Assembly: GCA_020744425.1 (NCBI GenBank) | Contig: JAGMUV010000001.1 | Coordinates: 6,448,001 to 6,512,000, forward strand | DNA length: 64,000 bases | Reading direction: 5' to 3' | Source of the DNA: Dactylonectria macrodidyma | Lineage: Eukaryota > Ascomycota > Sordariomycetes > Hypocreales > Nectriaceae | Shown here: in pieces, positions 22,426 to 35,465 of the stretch | Position numbering within the stretch: position 1 is the first letter of the stretch | Layout of the letters: each line of letters begins with the position of its first letter | Made by a program: the position numbers and the translations under genes | The notes under the pieces: generated by a model | What the model was told of the DNA's origin: nothing | Databases searched by the model: none | What the model saw: the letters and a program-made list of their open reading frames with translations, nothing else

Positions 22426-24782
22426 ATGGACGGCTGTGGAACGTCCCCAAGGGGCATCATCAAGCGCATCCGTCAAGCCTGTGCCAATTGCAGGTAAGTA
22501 CTCACTAAAGTGTCCAATAGCAGTTGGATTTTGGGACGACGCTGAATTCGTATCTTCTCTTGTCGCCAGACGACGCAAGATCAAGTGCTCTGGCCAACGA
22601 CCAATTTGCGCGCACTGCCAGCAAAATCGCAGAAGCTGCGTATACGAGCCCTATACCACAACGACGGCGAACATCAACAACAGAGTCTCATTGCCGACTC
22701 CTGACAAGTCGACTCCTATGACACATGATGTGAGAATCCCATCGGAGAGATAGCAAATTGACGTCCGCTAACCTAGCTGAGGTCGACTTGTTGGAGCGCA
22801 TCTCAACAATCGAGTCGGCCCTGCGCAAACTCAGCCAGGGCAGTTCCAAGCTTGAAATGTAAGTCATGACACGGTTTCTTTCGCCCGAATACTAATCCAA
22901 CGTTAAAACTACAGAGAGTCGTTGTTCACGACATCGTTCGCGGATAACCACACGGGACTCTCGTCGCCCGATTATGCAGTCACAGACGATCTATCCTTTC
23001 AGGCAGGAAACGATGCTTTCTCGATAGGCAACGATTCAGCCATCTCAGTAACGGAGGAATCAACACCGAACGAGCCGTACGTCGGTCCTAGCCCCCATGC
23101 ACCAAGTGCTAACAGTTGAACTTTAGCCAATTCGATTGCGTCCCTCCCTCCGACGTCCTGCGATCTCTTGTCCATACATATTTCTCCCAAGTCCACAACC
23201 GCCCATACTCATTCTTCCACCGTGCCACCTTCGAACAAAAGCTAGACAGCGGAGCTGTGCCCAAGTGTTTAATTTTTGCCATATTGGCTTTGGCCGTCCG
23301 CTTTTCGGATGCTCCTTACTTTGCCGGGAGAGCCCACGAAGCATCGAGCGCATATTCTCGCCAGTCGTGGCTTTGTGTGATTGAGGACCACTTGAGTGTA
23401 GACGACAATCTCGATCTGCCGGTGATTCAGACCGTAACCTTGCTCGCTATTGTTGATTATACCGGTAAGAAATCCTACAACTGCATCCTTCCCATTGAGA
23501 TAAGCCGCAATATCCCATTTTCGCGACCAGTACTCGATCCTTTGAACGGATGGTCGCTAACAAAGCTTTGCGAATAAATAGCTGGAAGAACGAGTTCTGG
23601 ATGGTTACGCCTAGGTCTAGCCATCCGCCTCTCCCAGGATGCCGATCTAATATCCGAACCTCCAGACCACCTGGCGGCCACAGAGCGGGAAGAGCGACGC
23701 AGGTCATTCTGGTCCATCTATCTCGTCGACAAACTCATGTCATGCGCGCGATCAAGGCCGGCCACCATCTCCGACCACGACTGCACGCTTCAGCTCCCTT
23801 GCGACGAACAGACGTTTCAGGCGCAAGAGTGCAAACAGACTCCAACACTACAGGAAATGTTGGACTGGAATGCCGATGTAGCTGATCCTCCTAGTCATTT
23901 CAGTCTGACTATTGCAACTGCATCAATTCTAGCCCGATGTACGAGAACTGCTCACGGTCGAACGCGGGGCAAGAATCTGCCGCCTTGGGATCCCCAATCA
24001 GAGTACACGGCGATAAATGCTTCTCTTTTGTTGCTTGAGTCGCATCTCAAGGGCAGCAATGCGTCAATCCTTGAACTTGTCCGCGGTGGCAGTCAGGGAG
24101 ACGACGTCATTGACGAGCACCAGATCGGACACCTCTTCTTCGCGCATGTTCTTTTCCACCTCTCACAATGTTTACTGAACCATCCGTTCTTGATACGACT
24201 GCGGCTTAAGCCTATTGCCGCAAGGGCGCCCGCTAGCTTCACCTTGCGCGCCGCAAATTTGGCCCAGGACCACGCAAGACAGCTGACCAGCCTACTTGCT
24301 ACAAGTTCCGGAAGTGGTGTCCATCTCGATTCGTCTTTTTATCCGTACTGCACTGCGATTGCTGCAGGAATTCATTGCCTGGCGTTGGGGTCTCAGCAGC
24401 AATCCGATTCTGTCGACAAATACGACGCTCAGTTGTATTTTGATCAGAGTATGGAGGCCCTGGAGCGGTTCGAAAAGCTGTGGCCAATTGCAATGAACAT
24501 GGTGAGTCACCTCCAATAAAACTAGGAAAAATACCGACTCTAATATCTCATCTTTAGCTAAGCAAGCTCTACGAACTCAATGCGCAGTCGGGGGCATATT
24601 CCTATCTCAATGACAGCCCGGGGCTGGGCGATGTTCTGGACGTACTGTCAGAAGACTTTCTTTGGTCTTTGGTAGACTATGGGAAATTGTCGCGAGAATC
24701 ACCAAAAACACAGGCGGAGCCTGCATCATTCCTATCTACTCTACCTTCACCTTGCACCTGGGCTACCCTCATCGACGAATGA
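22426..24782 (+). CDS. Zn2Cys6 transcription factor with fungal-specific TF domain
   Basis: A predicted nuclear regulator of 649 residues in seven exons: 22426-22493, 22570-22729, 22782-22858, 22915-23076, 23127-23464, 23582-24501 and 24558-24782. All junctions keep phase. The zinc cluster (cysteines 19, 22, 29, 36, 39, 46) is interrupted by the first intron, a placement common in this family. A heptad-like segment (VDLLERISTIESALRKL) follows. The middle homology region includes RSLVHTYFSQVHNRPYSFFHRATF, CLIFAILALAVRFSD and ERRRSFWSIYLVDKLMSCARSRPATI. It is head-to-tail with the HMG-CoA lyase fusion gene, which makes that gene a plausible target, but there is no direct evidence. Confidence 0.88.
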
Positions 24783-24949
24783 CACCGTTCAGTCTATATA
24801 TACCCATATCTAACTCACTGCCTGTGGGTAGACATTAGAGGCTTAGCATGAGGCATTGAGAAAGCACTCTATTACGATAGAATTTATGATGATCGCTAAT
24901 TTAACAAACTCCAAACATGATCAGCCTTTGATCATTACCAACCAAAATC

Positions 24950-27922
24950 TCATAGATGATATTTCCATAACCTTTGACGTTCTAAGCTCCACCATTGCCC
25001 AACTGCAGGGGCCTCGCTGACCCATTTGGCCGCTTCCTTTCCATACTTTACGCGCACTGCCACAATTAGTTCATCAATTGACCAGGCAGCAATAGGCTTG
25101 AGCTCCAACGGATCGCTCTCCGGATCCGTGAATGTGTACTCAAACACTTTGCCCAACGGCATCACCAGCCTCCACGGCACATCCGCAGACGTGATGGCGA
25201 GCAGACCAGCGCCTGAGTTGACAACTGTAAACCTCCAATCGCGGCGACCATTATCCGACGTTTTATATGGACGGATAAGGGATTGACCTTCGTAGTCACT
25301 CAGCAGGTCGGAAGCAATATGGGTGTCCTTCGTGTTGAGCGAGTCGCTGCTGCGAAGGAGGTCGAGAATCGTGGGCAGAACAGAGAGGGTGCTTGCGTTC
25401 GCGGCGTATTGAACTCGAGGCAGCTTGGGATGTCGGAACGTCAGCGGAACTCGGAAGTTGCTGATGTGTGGGTTTTCGTAGGTTTGCGTCTTGTGATAGT
25501 CTTCTTTAAAGGCCAGGCCATGATCTCCTGCAAAGACGACGAGGGTCTCGTCTGCAATGCCGGTATCTTCGAATATTTGCATCAACTCTCCCATCCAGGT
25601 ATCATGGAAGCGAATTGTGTTCAGATACTTGTTGAAGTTTGTATGCCAGTTTGCAATTCCCCTCGTCGGTACGTAGTCGGTGGTGTTGAACGAGTCAGGG
25701 GTATCCCAAGCACTTTTCACGGTTAGTTCATTCTTGTCTGAATATTTGATAGTATATACGTACTGATGGGTAGTGCTCGTGAAATGCGACATGAACATGC
25801 GCTGATTGTTGGCGGTGGCCTTGGTGATGTAGTCCTTAATGTACGGTTTCAAGACGGGCTCGGCGAATCCAAAATAGTTCACCTGTTGGTAGATGGGGTC
25901 GGATTCGTTGTACTTGGGATCCTCCTTGAGCTCGGCTCTAGCAATGGTGTACTTGAAGCCGATCTTCTTGTCAAACTTGTTCTGCCTGTCATACTTTTCC
26001 GTCATGGACTCAAAGAGCGCTGGGTACCACGGCCACTCCCTAAAGTCAGTCGAGTTCGCCGACCCCTTGTCCTTGACGTCGTTGAAGAGCCCCAGGATCT
26101 GCGGGAGACAGGGCTGGTAGCTGTCCGTCTCAGACTCTTCGAACTTCTCAACTGGCATCGCCCAGGCGCCGCAGTGGTTAGTGGCGAAGCTCTTGGTGGA
26201 CATTGTGGCGCCAGTGAACGCTCCACGGACATTGATGCCGCCAAAATCGGGGTCGTTTTTCCCCTTCCAACTTGTCTTCGGAACGTCGTAGCTGTTGCCA
26301 TCGGCATCTGCAAAGTTTCCAGAAACTCCCGTGATCCTCTCGATGTTGGGCGTCAGGCGAGCCAACCGGGAGTTGACCTGATCCTTGGCGATGTCCTCGT
26401 TGTAGCTCATAATCATCTTATGAATTTCGGAGTCTTGAACAATGGGAAATAGTTCCTCCCGGAGACTTTCCATCAGGATGAATACAACGTGCTTGATCTT
26501 GACGGAGTTAGAGTGGAGTGCCTTCTTCAGGGGTTCCAAAATATCGGTGTCGAGGTTCGTGATCTTAAGCGGATCATTGATCGGGTTATAGAAAGGCTCC
26601 TGCAAACGTAAAGTTGGGCATTTGCGTTTCCAATCCGCCTTTACTTTACTGTAAGACTCGAATCTCTTAGGATCCCATCGAGCAAACCCGCGTGGGACAT
26701 TCTTCGGCAGCCATTCCGGTGTCCTTTGTCTGTACTGGTTACGCAGCTCGCTGTTGTGACCCGGTGCCCAACCCTTAAAGTCGCCTTCGGCATCTTCCCA
26801 ATTTTCGCTATCGAGGAGTTCCGGAAACGGCCAACGGTTCTCCATGATGCGCCTCTGTTCCACGCAATGGTCGGGTTCGGATTTGAAGACGTCGAACATG
26901 GATATCGGAAGAGTGATGGACATGTGGTCATAAGGCTTGTCGGGCCGAATGATCATGGTAACCGCAACGAATGTCAGTGCCCCTATCTTTGCGACCCATT
27001 GCAGTAGTGCCATGATGCGGGAGAATCGTCTCGGTTTGCTGGTAACAGGCTTCTCTCCTTCTCCAATGAGCCTGTGGGATTCGCTATGTTCGTCGTTCAA
27101 AGTGTCGGCGTCGGTCGAGTAGATCGCAGTGTCGTGTTCGACGTCTGCCTTTCGCCTGGTTCGACAATGTCGTAGCTTGGCGATGAATCGCAGGACTATA
27201 AACCAGGTCGTCAGTCGCAAAACACGCATATATCATGTTGCGCAACGTACCGCGGATGACTTGAAATAACACTTCCGCCAAGAAATCACCAACTGCCTTG
27301 AAAAGAAGGTTTCGGGCGAACCAAGCAGCACCCATCATTAGACATCCTGACGCCAACACGGCCCAGCCTCCACTGAGGAGCACCTTGATCCCATCTTTAC
27401 TTGTGGCATAAGACTCGGCTTCATGCCACTCCAGCTCTCCTCCAGTCTTGAGGAAAAATCCCACCTGCGACGAGGCACCGCAAACCGCAAGGATGCTATT
27501 GAACAAGGTCAGCCCCGACGGTCTGGAGACGACGAAAATGGGACCTACGTTATAAAAGTTCCGATCAAGGCCCCAATCAAGGAGGGCCAACCTTTGACCT
27601 GTCGCAGCAAGATTCGGGCAAGGCAGATGGCGAGGAAATCGGGGATAAAGAAGGTGGGCAGGTACAGGAAAAAGGCGGAAGTCGGGATCGTCGACGCATA
27701 GGCGACCAGGTGGAATACTTTGGAGCAAATGACAGACACAAAAAACGCCGAGAAAGAAAAGGTGACCGGAAGAGAAAACATTGTACAGATGGGTGCAAAG
27801 ACGAGCCAAGACAGAGGAGAAAGAGACCAGAACCAAAGAATCGCGCAGACAGTTCGATGGAAGAGACAGGGTGCAAGGGGGATCAAGAGGTTGATCGCGT
27901 GCTTCTCGCCCCCTTCTGGCAA
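24950..27922 (-). CDS. Membrane-anchored sulfatase / alkaline-phosphatase-superfamily protein
   Basis: A 954-residue protein in three minus-strand exons (27922-27549, 27495-27251, 27195-24950). The first 240 residues contain several hydrophobic helices, and another spans RIMALLQWVAKIGALTFVAVTMII, so the catalytic part is probably displayed on one side of a membrane. The catalytic domain starts near residue 443 with HVVFILMESLREELF (metal-binding start of the fold), then FTGATMSTKSFATNHCG (likely nucleophile Thr/Ser region), MSHFTSTTHQYVY and TLVVFAGDHGLAF with the C-terminal metal-binding Asp-His. This resembles LTA-synthase-like phosphotransferases and fungal proteins named sulfatase domain-containing. 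No CxPxR motif for formylglycine formation is seen, so true sulfatase activity is doubtful. The substrate is unknown. Confidence 0.85.
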
Positions 27923-30900
27923 ATGCTTACTTCTGCACTACAACCTCCCCCATCATTGCCGTTACCTTTATCCGCGCCCGCTCAGGGGTCTCGTATTGTC
28001 TAGCCGCGCTCTGGACGAGCTTTTAGGGTTAGTTCCCCGCCCGAACACTAGGCTTCTCGGGTCTGTCCGAGCTAGTCGGGGGGCAGGGCAGACTGCTGGG
28101 CCCGGTTTATAGTGTGCACGAATGCTAAGTGGTGTCTAACTCTCCGGAATAGAGTTGCCGTTTTGTCTGTGTGGGCGTTCAAGGATCACACATCAAGGAT
28201 CTGCTCGCCCTAGACGTGTCAAGTTCATACGGGCCCAGGAATGCAATTGGACAAGACCACATGGCATCTCGTACTTCGTAGAATTGGCGGCTCCTCGGCA
28301 TCCGAAGAAGGCATAGAAAGGGGGGGACGAGACTAGCAGCATTGCCTCCGAGCACGCGACATGCTACTCCGTTTGTTCGGCAGCACCAATTTAGTCTCAA
28401 TGCTAGACGATCGGCACGAATTCCGATCAAGTTTGCGGGCGGGACTTTTGCGCACTAGCTACTGTCATCGATTCGTACCCAATACGAGTGCGGAAATGAC
28501 TGAGGCAGTGTTTCTGCGTAGCGCATAAGTTGATTCATTCATTGGCCTTCTCGTAACTCTGCTTTTGGCGCCGTCGTGACCGTGACATCCGTGACAGTTA
28601 CATCTCGGCCGACCTGAACCGGCGTGCGGGGCGAACCACACTACTGGGCCATGTGGCGGTTGGTGTTTTTTCCATACTCCGACCCACTGAATACGGAGGG
28701 TCTATGCTAGTTAGTCTTGAATGCCGCTCTTCCTTGTTTCAATGGTATTTGAGGAGGAGCCCCGAGAAGGATATACTGGGGACCCAGCAGTTCGGTTAGG
28801 AGTCTAGGTGATTTTCTCGCTGACGACTGCCAAATTGGGATATGGGTACAGGGATATCTTTGGACGGCGCAAATTCGAACTATTTTGGTAGGAGATTACC
28901 TATTAACGGTCATTACGGGTGCGCCAGATGCCAACTTTGATGCGGGGACTTGAGCCATTCCCATCTGCGTAAGGCTTATTAGTCGCCGAGTCATCCGCCC
29001 AGCTGGGCTAATTATCTTCAGCTGAATTCCTCGTTTCAAAACACGAGAAAGCTCGCTGCGCCCTCTCTTTCTCCCTCACCGATGACCTATTCAGAAGATT
29101 GCCCATTCCCAAGAACCACAATTTATAGTATTGCCGCGGCTCTTGGTACGAGAAATGCTGCCAAGTCGGCATTCCATCTTGGCATCTCGTCAATCGCATT
29201 ACGTTTTACGTAACAATATCGCACCATTGATCCGTGCACGCTTCGACAAACCCCTTTCTGTGTCAGCCCACAGTAGCGGTTCGCTATTCGTGCATTTTTC
29301 TTGCTTTTGTTGCTCTAGCCTCACCTCCCGAGCTTTTATCCACCAAATCACACACAGGGGCATCATTGCAGTGTGGCAATAACAAGGCAAGGCGTAATAT
29401 GCATGATGCCCTAATCGTACGCTGTGAGCCAAGGAATGGACATGGAAGACAAAAGAGGGTGTGAGCAGAGGCCAAATAGAAAAAAAGCTCCTGTCACACT
29501 GCACTAAGGCGCAAGCCATAAAAGGAAAGGTTCGTGGAAAACATCCATGTGCTTGGCTTGACGACGGCTATGGAATTGTTGCACGACTCTGACCCGGTTG
29601 GGGGCCGTCGAATAGGATACAGCGACATCCTAAGACACGGATTAACCTGGTCCATTCTATTAAAAATGCAAGATCCAACTTTGATGCAGGAGAGGCCTTG
29701 CAGTCATATTTGGAATCCCCCTCCCCCCATCAAAGAAAATGGAACAAGGCCATCTCCCCGACTACGACATCGCAAGACTTAATCTGAGTAAGCAAAAATT
29801 AGGCACCAGGAGTCCTTCACCGGCGTCTGATGCTTCTAGTGTCCAAGTCTTTTCCATACTTAGAACGTCCACCGACGCCCGGCGCAGGCTATTTCTCGAG
29901 ATTGCGGGGTTGTATGTGGCGCTTTCTCAAGCTACAACCATGTCTTGCTGGGATTAATCCGTCGCTCGAATTTCGGTTAATCCCCGTCAGGTGGCTGGTG
30001 CAAGGTGAGGGAGGGTTGCATATTCAGACGAGGCGTGCAGCAAAGTATGGTGACATATCAAATGTGCCTAGAAATAAATCCATACATGACAACGGACGCC
30101 GAAATGAACGGCGACTTTGTCTTGATCAAGCAATCTGTACCTAGTAAGAACAACTGTCCAGGGATAGTGGTCATTCCCAGGATTTAGTCTGATTGACCTC
30201 CGATCGTCCACAGACGAAGCATTGACACCTTACTACGGTGGATATGTCCAGCGATCAATCTCTGAGACTAGTCACAACCTAGAATTTAGGTAGAAGCAAC
30301 GGTCAGCTAATTATATCCCCTCAAACAGGGGGACGTCAAGGAATCTCACCATGTTGCACACCAGACTTACAGCCTGACTCATGCCATCTCGGCAGGATGG
30401 TGGTCAGATAGATGAAGCCTCTTGGTCGCTCAATAGGCCCCTAGGAAAATTCCGCCTCAAATATTATAGAATTCAAAGATTGAGACGGCTCCGAATCGGT
30501 GTACTTTGGCTAAGACTTAAAACGTGTGTAGTTGACAACCATTCCCACCTCTGTAGGTACATGGTGTAGCAGACAAAGTGAACGCTTTTTCGTCGTTTCT
30601 GAATCTACTCCTGTCTCAGCACTAACCATTCGCATTTGCTATCCGATTTATCCCCATGATGATTTTTTTTCATCAATTTGGAACCATTCAAGGGCAGAGT
30701 TTTGGCACTTGATTACGATGATTTTGCCGAAATTGTTTCCGTCATGATGGACCTACCCTAGAGCTAGCCGATGCTAACATCCGCGCCATTGTTCCCCAAA
30801 TGATGCCGCATAGAACGAGAAAATCGCATAGCTTCATTTGTAGATACTTATATTCTTAAAATCTTTCTTTACATGTGGTTAGTACTTTGTTGATCAACGA

Positions 30901-31136
30901 TAAATGTCCTGTTCAATCGACGCTCGGCGCCGCCCGTCGGGCCGACGGCGAATCCCTTATCTATCATCATGTCAGCGCGCATATCGACGGTTACCGCATA
31001 TCTACGATTACCCCTCACCCATCAAAGCCTATTTCATCAACTAGCTACCACAGTAGACACCCTTGTTTAACTTGAGTTGCTTCACTCAGGTGCATCTGAT
31101 TAAGGCATCTCTACGTTTTCATAAAATACAGCAAGA
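27923..31136. other. Gene-poor 3.2-kb region
   Basis: Only short open frames occur, on both strands, without recognisable motifs or coherent exon chains. Base composition is ordinary and not strongly AT-rich. I saw no terminal repeats, transposase or RNA gene. It carries at least the promoters of the flanking divergent genes. Old decayed elements or a long non-coding RNA cannot be excluded from sequence reading alone. Confidence 0.5.
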
Positions 31137-32803
31137 ATGACATCAGAAGAGAGAAGGGTTTATTCCTTGTGGATTGACGGAAAGTTCACACCTGGTACCG
31201 GGGAGATGTGAGTCCTAGTAACGAGAGCCTCCCCACATCATTTGTCTAACTCCAGATGCTAGTATCCAGGTGGAAGACCCCGCAACTGGACAACTGTTTG
31301 CAGAGTAAGTATTATACGGCTCTAAGCTACCCTCAAACTAACTTGGTCAGGTGCCATATTGCCTCTGAGAAGGATGCTTTCGACGTTGTCGAAATGGCCG
31401 ACAAGGTGTTTCGGTCAGGCGTCTGGTCGAAGAAGCCACGTCATGAGCGAGCCGACGTACTAGACAAAGTTGCAGAGCTACTCACCAACAACCTTCCTGA
31501 CCTGATTGCGCTGGAAGTCAGGCAGACCGGACGAGCCATTAGAGAACTCAAAGCCCAGATCCCATCTCTTGTGAAATGGCTGAAATACTATGGGGCGGCC
31601 CTGAGAATCGAAGAACGACCTGTGCTTCCCACAACTGGAAAGTTGCACAATTGGCTTGACCGCAAACCCTTGGGCGTAGTGGTTCAGATCACGCCCTTCA
31701 ACCACCCACTTCTGATCGCCGTTAAGAAGCTGGCCCCGGCTTTGGCAGCTGGAAATAGCGTCGTCTTGAAGCCCAGTGAGCTTACACCGTTGACCAGCCT
31801 CTTGCTAGGCCCGATCTTGAAGGATGCTGGACTTCCCGATGGTGTGTTCAATGTCCTCCCCGGCCTGGGTGTTTCTACCGGCAAGGCGCTGGTGAGCCAT
31901 CCCCTTGTTAGAAAGGTCGACGTCACGGGCGGGACAACCGCTGGAAGGGCGATCGGGTCCATCGTTGGCGGAAATCTTGCAAGATATACTGCCGAACTCG
32001 GCGGAAAAGCACCATTGATCGTCTTTAAGGAGGCTGGGCTTGACGCTGCCATCAACGGAATTGCATTCGGTGCGTTCGTTGCGAGCGGGCAAACGTGTGT
32101 TGCTGCCACGAGGATCATTGTTCAGAATACTATCCTTCCGGAGCTTGTGTCGAAGCTTCGTGAGAAGGCCCAGTCTATCAAACGTCGCATGGGCTCGCCT
32201 GCGAATCCGCAATCAGCAATGGGTCCGCTAATATCTGCGCGACAACTGAAAAATGTTGAGACTCTGGTGGACGAAGCAACGGCAAGCGGCAACGCAAAGG
32301 TCACAACTGGAGGTCAGCGTCTCACGGGAACATCGGAATGTGATGGCACGGACTTCTCAAAGGGCTACTTCTACCCTCCGACTATCCTAGAGTTCACTTC
32401 CAGCACCAGCCACTTGCAGACCAGAATATGGCGCGAAGAAGCTTTTGGACCGGTCATTGTTGTGGTTGGCTTCGACACCGAGCAGGAAGCGATAGATCTT
32501 GCCAACGACAGCGAGTTCGGCCTGGGCGCGGCTATTTGGACCAAAGATCTAAGCCAAGCGTTTCGCGTGTCGGAGGAAATCGATTCGGGCATCGTTTGGG
32601 TGAACACGCATCATCGAAATGACCCAAGCAGTCCATGGGGCGGCGTCACGAGCGCGAGTGGTGTTGGGAGTGAGAATGGGCTGGATGCTTATCACGCCTA
32701 CACCATGACTAAGAGCACTATCATCAATTATGCGTCCGCCGAAGAGACACTTGCGAGTGATGACTGGTTCAGAGAGGATGCTAAGGAGGTGAGGTACGGC
32801 TAG
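31137..32803 (+). CDS. NAD(P)+-dependent aldehyde dehydrogenase
   Basis: A 521-residue aldehyde dehydrogenase in three exons (31137-31207, 31263-31304, 31351-32803). Joining them restores WIDGKFTPGTGEIIQVEDPATGQLFAE-type N-terminal sequence. The catalytic features are present: VVQITPFNHPLL, the cofactor-binding NSVVLKPSELTPL, VTGGTTAGRAIGS, AELGGKAPLIVF with the general-base glutamate, SGQTCVAATRIIV with the catalytic cysteine at about 287, and EEAFGPVIVVVGF. There is no targeting signal, so it is probably cytosolic. The substrate is not evident. General similarity is to broad-specificity fungal dehydrogenases for aromatic or aliphatic aldehydes. It is isolated, with a gene-poor region upstream and a convergent membrane-protein gene downstream. 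Confidence 0.92.
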
Positions 32804-32989
32804 GAATAGGCTAGGACACGTGGGAAAACCCTTGATAAATGGATGGCTCATGGGCCTTGGATGGGCTGTTTCCATATGATACCTGGAACTGTCGTATTTC
32901 TCGAGTTTCAGGGCAAGTATATCAAAATTATGCTCCCTTTTCCGCAGGATTAAACATTGAAGACATTGTAAATTATTGGTGCCCTCATA

Positions 32990-34578
32990 CTACCCATGAC
33001 GGATGTCGTCGGTTACTCCCTCCGCGTTCGGATTTTCTTCATTTTCCGCTCGTGTTGTAGGATCAGGTTCGGTGTCTAGTTGAGAAACTTGGCAACGATA
33101 GTCTGATGGTGTGATGAAATTTAGCAGGCGGACAGATCAACCTAACTTCGATATAGGTTGACGTACCAGAAATTCCTCTGATGCACTCTAGTATCGTGGA
33201 GACGGCAGTGACCAGGGCGACAATCTGCCCGAAGCCCCACGCATTCTCAGAGTCGCCATCTAGACGAGATTCATTCGCTGTTCTCAATGCAATAACCATG
33301 TAAAGATGTAGCGGATACTGCGCCATGGCAAGAACGACTATATATGGAGCCACCAAAGCGACTTCATTCCGAACCGTGGGGCTCAGGGCCATCTGCATTA
33401 TATCGAAGGTAATGGCAAACGTTGTACTGCTCAGAGGTAGGGCGGTAGTAGCAAAACCTCTGAAATGGAAGCGTGGCAGGCAACACAAGCTAGGAGGGAA
33501 ACGAGGCAGTAGAAGCAGGTTACGCCGAGGTATGCCAAATCGACTGTAGGATGCGAATGACCTGGATAGGCGATAAACTCTGTGTTGTAGCAGTGACCAG
33601 GGACACTGTCGCTCCAGTTGTTGAGTCTTATTCCGAACACAACCGTGTATGAGAAATAGCAAGCGATGAAAGCAATGAGTGCACTGAGACGCGTCCATCC
33701 ATGCTCTCGATCTTGGCCATAGACATTGACTAGGCTGGCGCAGATAGAGACACTGTATAAAATCAGTATTGTGTTGTAGGCAAAATGGAACAATTATGAA
33801 CTTTAACAGGAATCTCTACTTACACAGTAAAATTGACCGTGTCGTATATGATGTGCATGTGATACAAACTCAATGACTTGGACTGGATAAGACCAGCGAT
33901 AAGTAACCCGAGACCTTTGGGTAATGAGCAAACACATTTGCACCCAGGAGGGAAAGACGCTTTCAATGACTACACACCATTTATAGTTTGAGTATCACTA
34001 ATAGTGAGAAGTATGCCATCAACGATGGCTTTTTGAAGGGCCCAGTGAGATCCATGTTTTCGATGCAAATCGGAAAATATGCGCCGCATGGAATTATCGG
34101 GAGCTGGGGCGGCCCACATGGCATCAAGTGTCCGAAAGTAAGTGTTGAGTATTGATTCAAGAGGTCTCAGCCTTTCGATATTGCTGCGCAGGGCAGTAAA
34201 TTCTTTTAAGAAGTTGAGCATCGGGGTGTTCTCCAAAGGGCCGGCTTCTGAGGCAGAAAGAAGTAACTCCATGGCTGGCTTCCAGAAAAATAACGACAAC
34301 ATGGACAGGAGGAGCGAGACTCCAGCTTGAAACGCGAAAGCAATCACAATCTACTTTGTCAGTAGTCGGCTCTAGTTCCTGGCCTTCTGCAGATTGAAAC
34401 ATACTCCTAAACCTGCAATATCGGCGTTTGTGCTGCCCACGCTTTGACAGCCAGAATCCATGTTGGCGTTGTTGTAGTTGGTTGAAAGTGCAGTTAGAAG
34501 TGGGGAGTTGAGGGGAAATTTGGCGAGGGCTTCACGTGATGATATCCGAATCATGGCGTTTGAGCTGAGCTTATCCAA
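32990..34578 (-). CDS. Multipass integral membrane protein, fungal family of unknown function
   Basis: A 423-residue protein in six minus-strand exons: 34578-34405, 34350-33978, 33914-33824, 33752-33458, 33392-33167 and 33102-32990. All are in phase. After a polar N-terminus with STNADIAGLG, a motif that opens many fungal membrane proteins of unknown function, there is a first helix IVIAFAFQAGVSLLLSMLSLFFW, a soluble loop, and then about six hydrophobic helices ending with ALVAPYIVVLAMAQYPLHLYMVIAL and the conserved NAWGFGQIVALVTAVSTILECIRG. The tail is acidic and polar. The fourth intron uses a weaker donor (GTTTTG); its position is the least certain. An in-frame ATG at 34554 is an alternative start. 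The function is not known; transport, sensing or structural roles are all possible. Confidence 0.72.
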
Positions 34579-35310
34579 GGTCGCCTATTAGACTTAACGG
34601 CATGTGGTGGCGGCTTGCAGAGAAGCGAAAATAGTGTCTTCTCAGGCAGTTCAGATTGGTCCTGGAAACCCAGCTAAGAATAAAACGATTGAGAATGGAA
34701 TCTTAGGTGGTTTGAGGGCTTTCCGGAGTGGGGGATGATTGGAGATGATTGGGGAGGGTTTGGTGTTATGAACTTCGGACATGCCATTAAATGCTCTAGC
34801 AGGAGACAACGAAAATGCACTGAGGTCTTAGCGTCAATAAATTACGTGCCCTTCTATCTCTGATCGACTTTGTGTTAATGTTTTAGGCGTGTCATCATAC
34901 ACAGTAGAGAGTCCATGTGCTTTTTGGAGGGCACAATCTGTGACGAAAGACTATCAACTGTCTTCCCGTTGACGAACAAAAAGAGACGTATGGATCAATA
35001 AGAAACTGCTAAAACGAGCAATGTTTTCTACTACGCTAACAAAGCCTGGTCTGGATTGAGATCCAGAGCAGTTGCGATGCGAACACGGCCGTTCTACATC
35101 AGATGACGGTATCGCTAATGAGGCATTGTGCTCCTTTCCCTACAGAACGTCTATTCGTGCTTGCTTGGGTGTTGGGTGCTCTGCCCTCTGCAACCTAGCT
35201 GGGTATTGAAGTCTGCGTTATTGAGAGGAGACCGTGGCAATAAAGGCAGTCAGATTAGGTGTGAGGCAAGGGGGAAGAAAAACACCACGCACCATGGAAC
35301 ATCACTATGA
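34579..35310. other. Intergenic region
   Basis: This lies upstream of the membrane-protein gene. No convincing coding frame, RNA gene or repeat is visible. Confidence 0.4.
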
Positions 35311-35465
35311 TTTGTACCGTTATTTAATTTAGTAAATTTAATATAAAATGATAATTCATAACTATATTTAGTTCACTTTCTGGTATTTTTTATATATATT
35401 CTATTTAATAATTTAGGAATGATTTAGTAATTATAATTTACTTATTTTATAGTAGCTGTTATTAA
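35311..35465. other. Short AT-rich island
   Basis: About 155 bp made almost entirely of A and T with TATATA and TTTAAT runs, flanked by sequence of normal composition. In ascomycetes such islands can be remnants of repeats mutated by RIP (C to T changes), or simply untranscribed spacer. It is too short to identify an element. Confidence 0.7.

Noticed and set aside
28021..28034. TTTTAGGGTTAG, resembling telomeric TTAGGG repeats
   Set aside because: Only about one and a half units; expected by chance and with no other subtelomeric sign.
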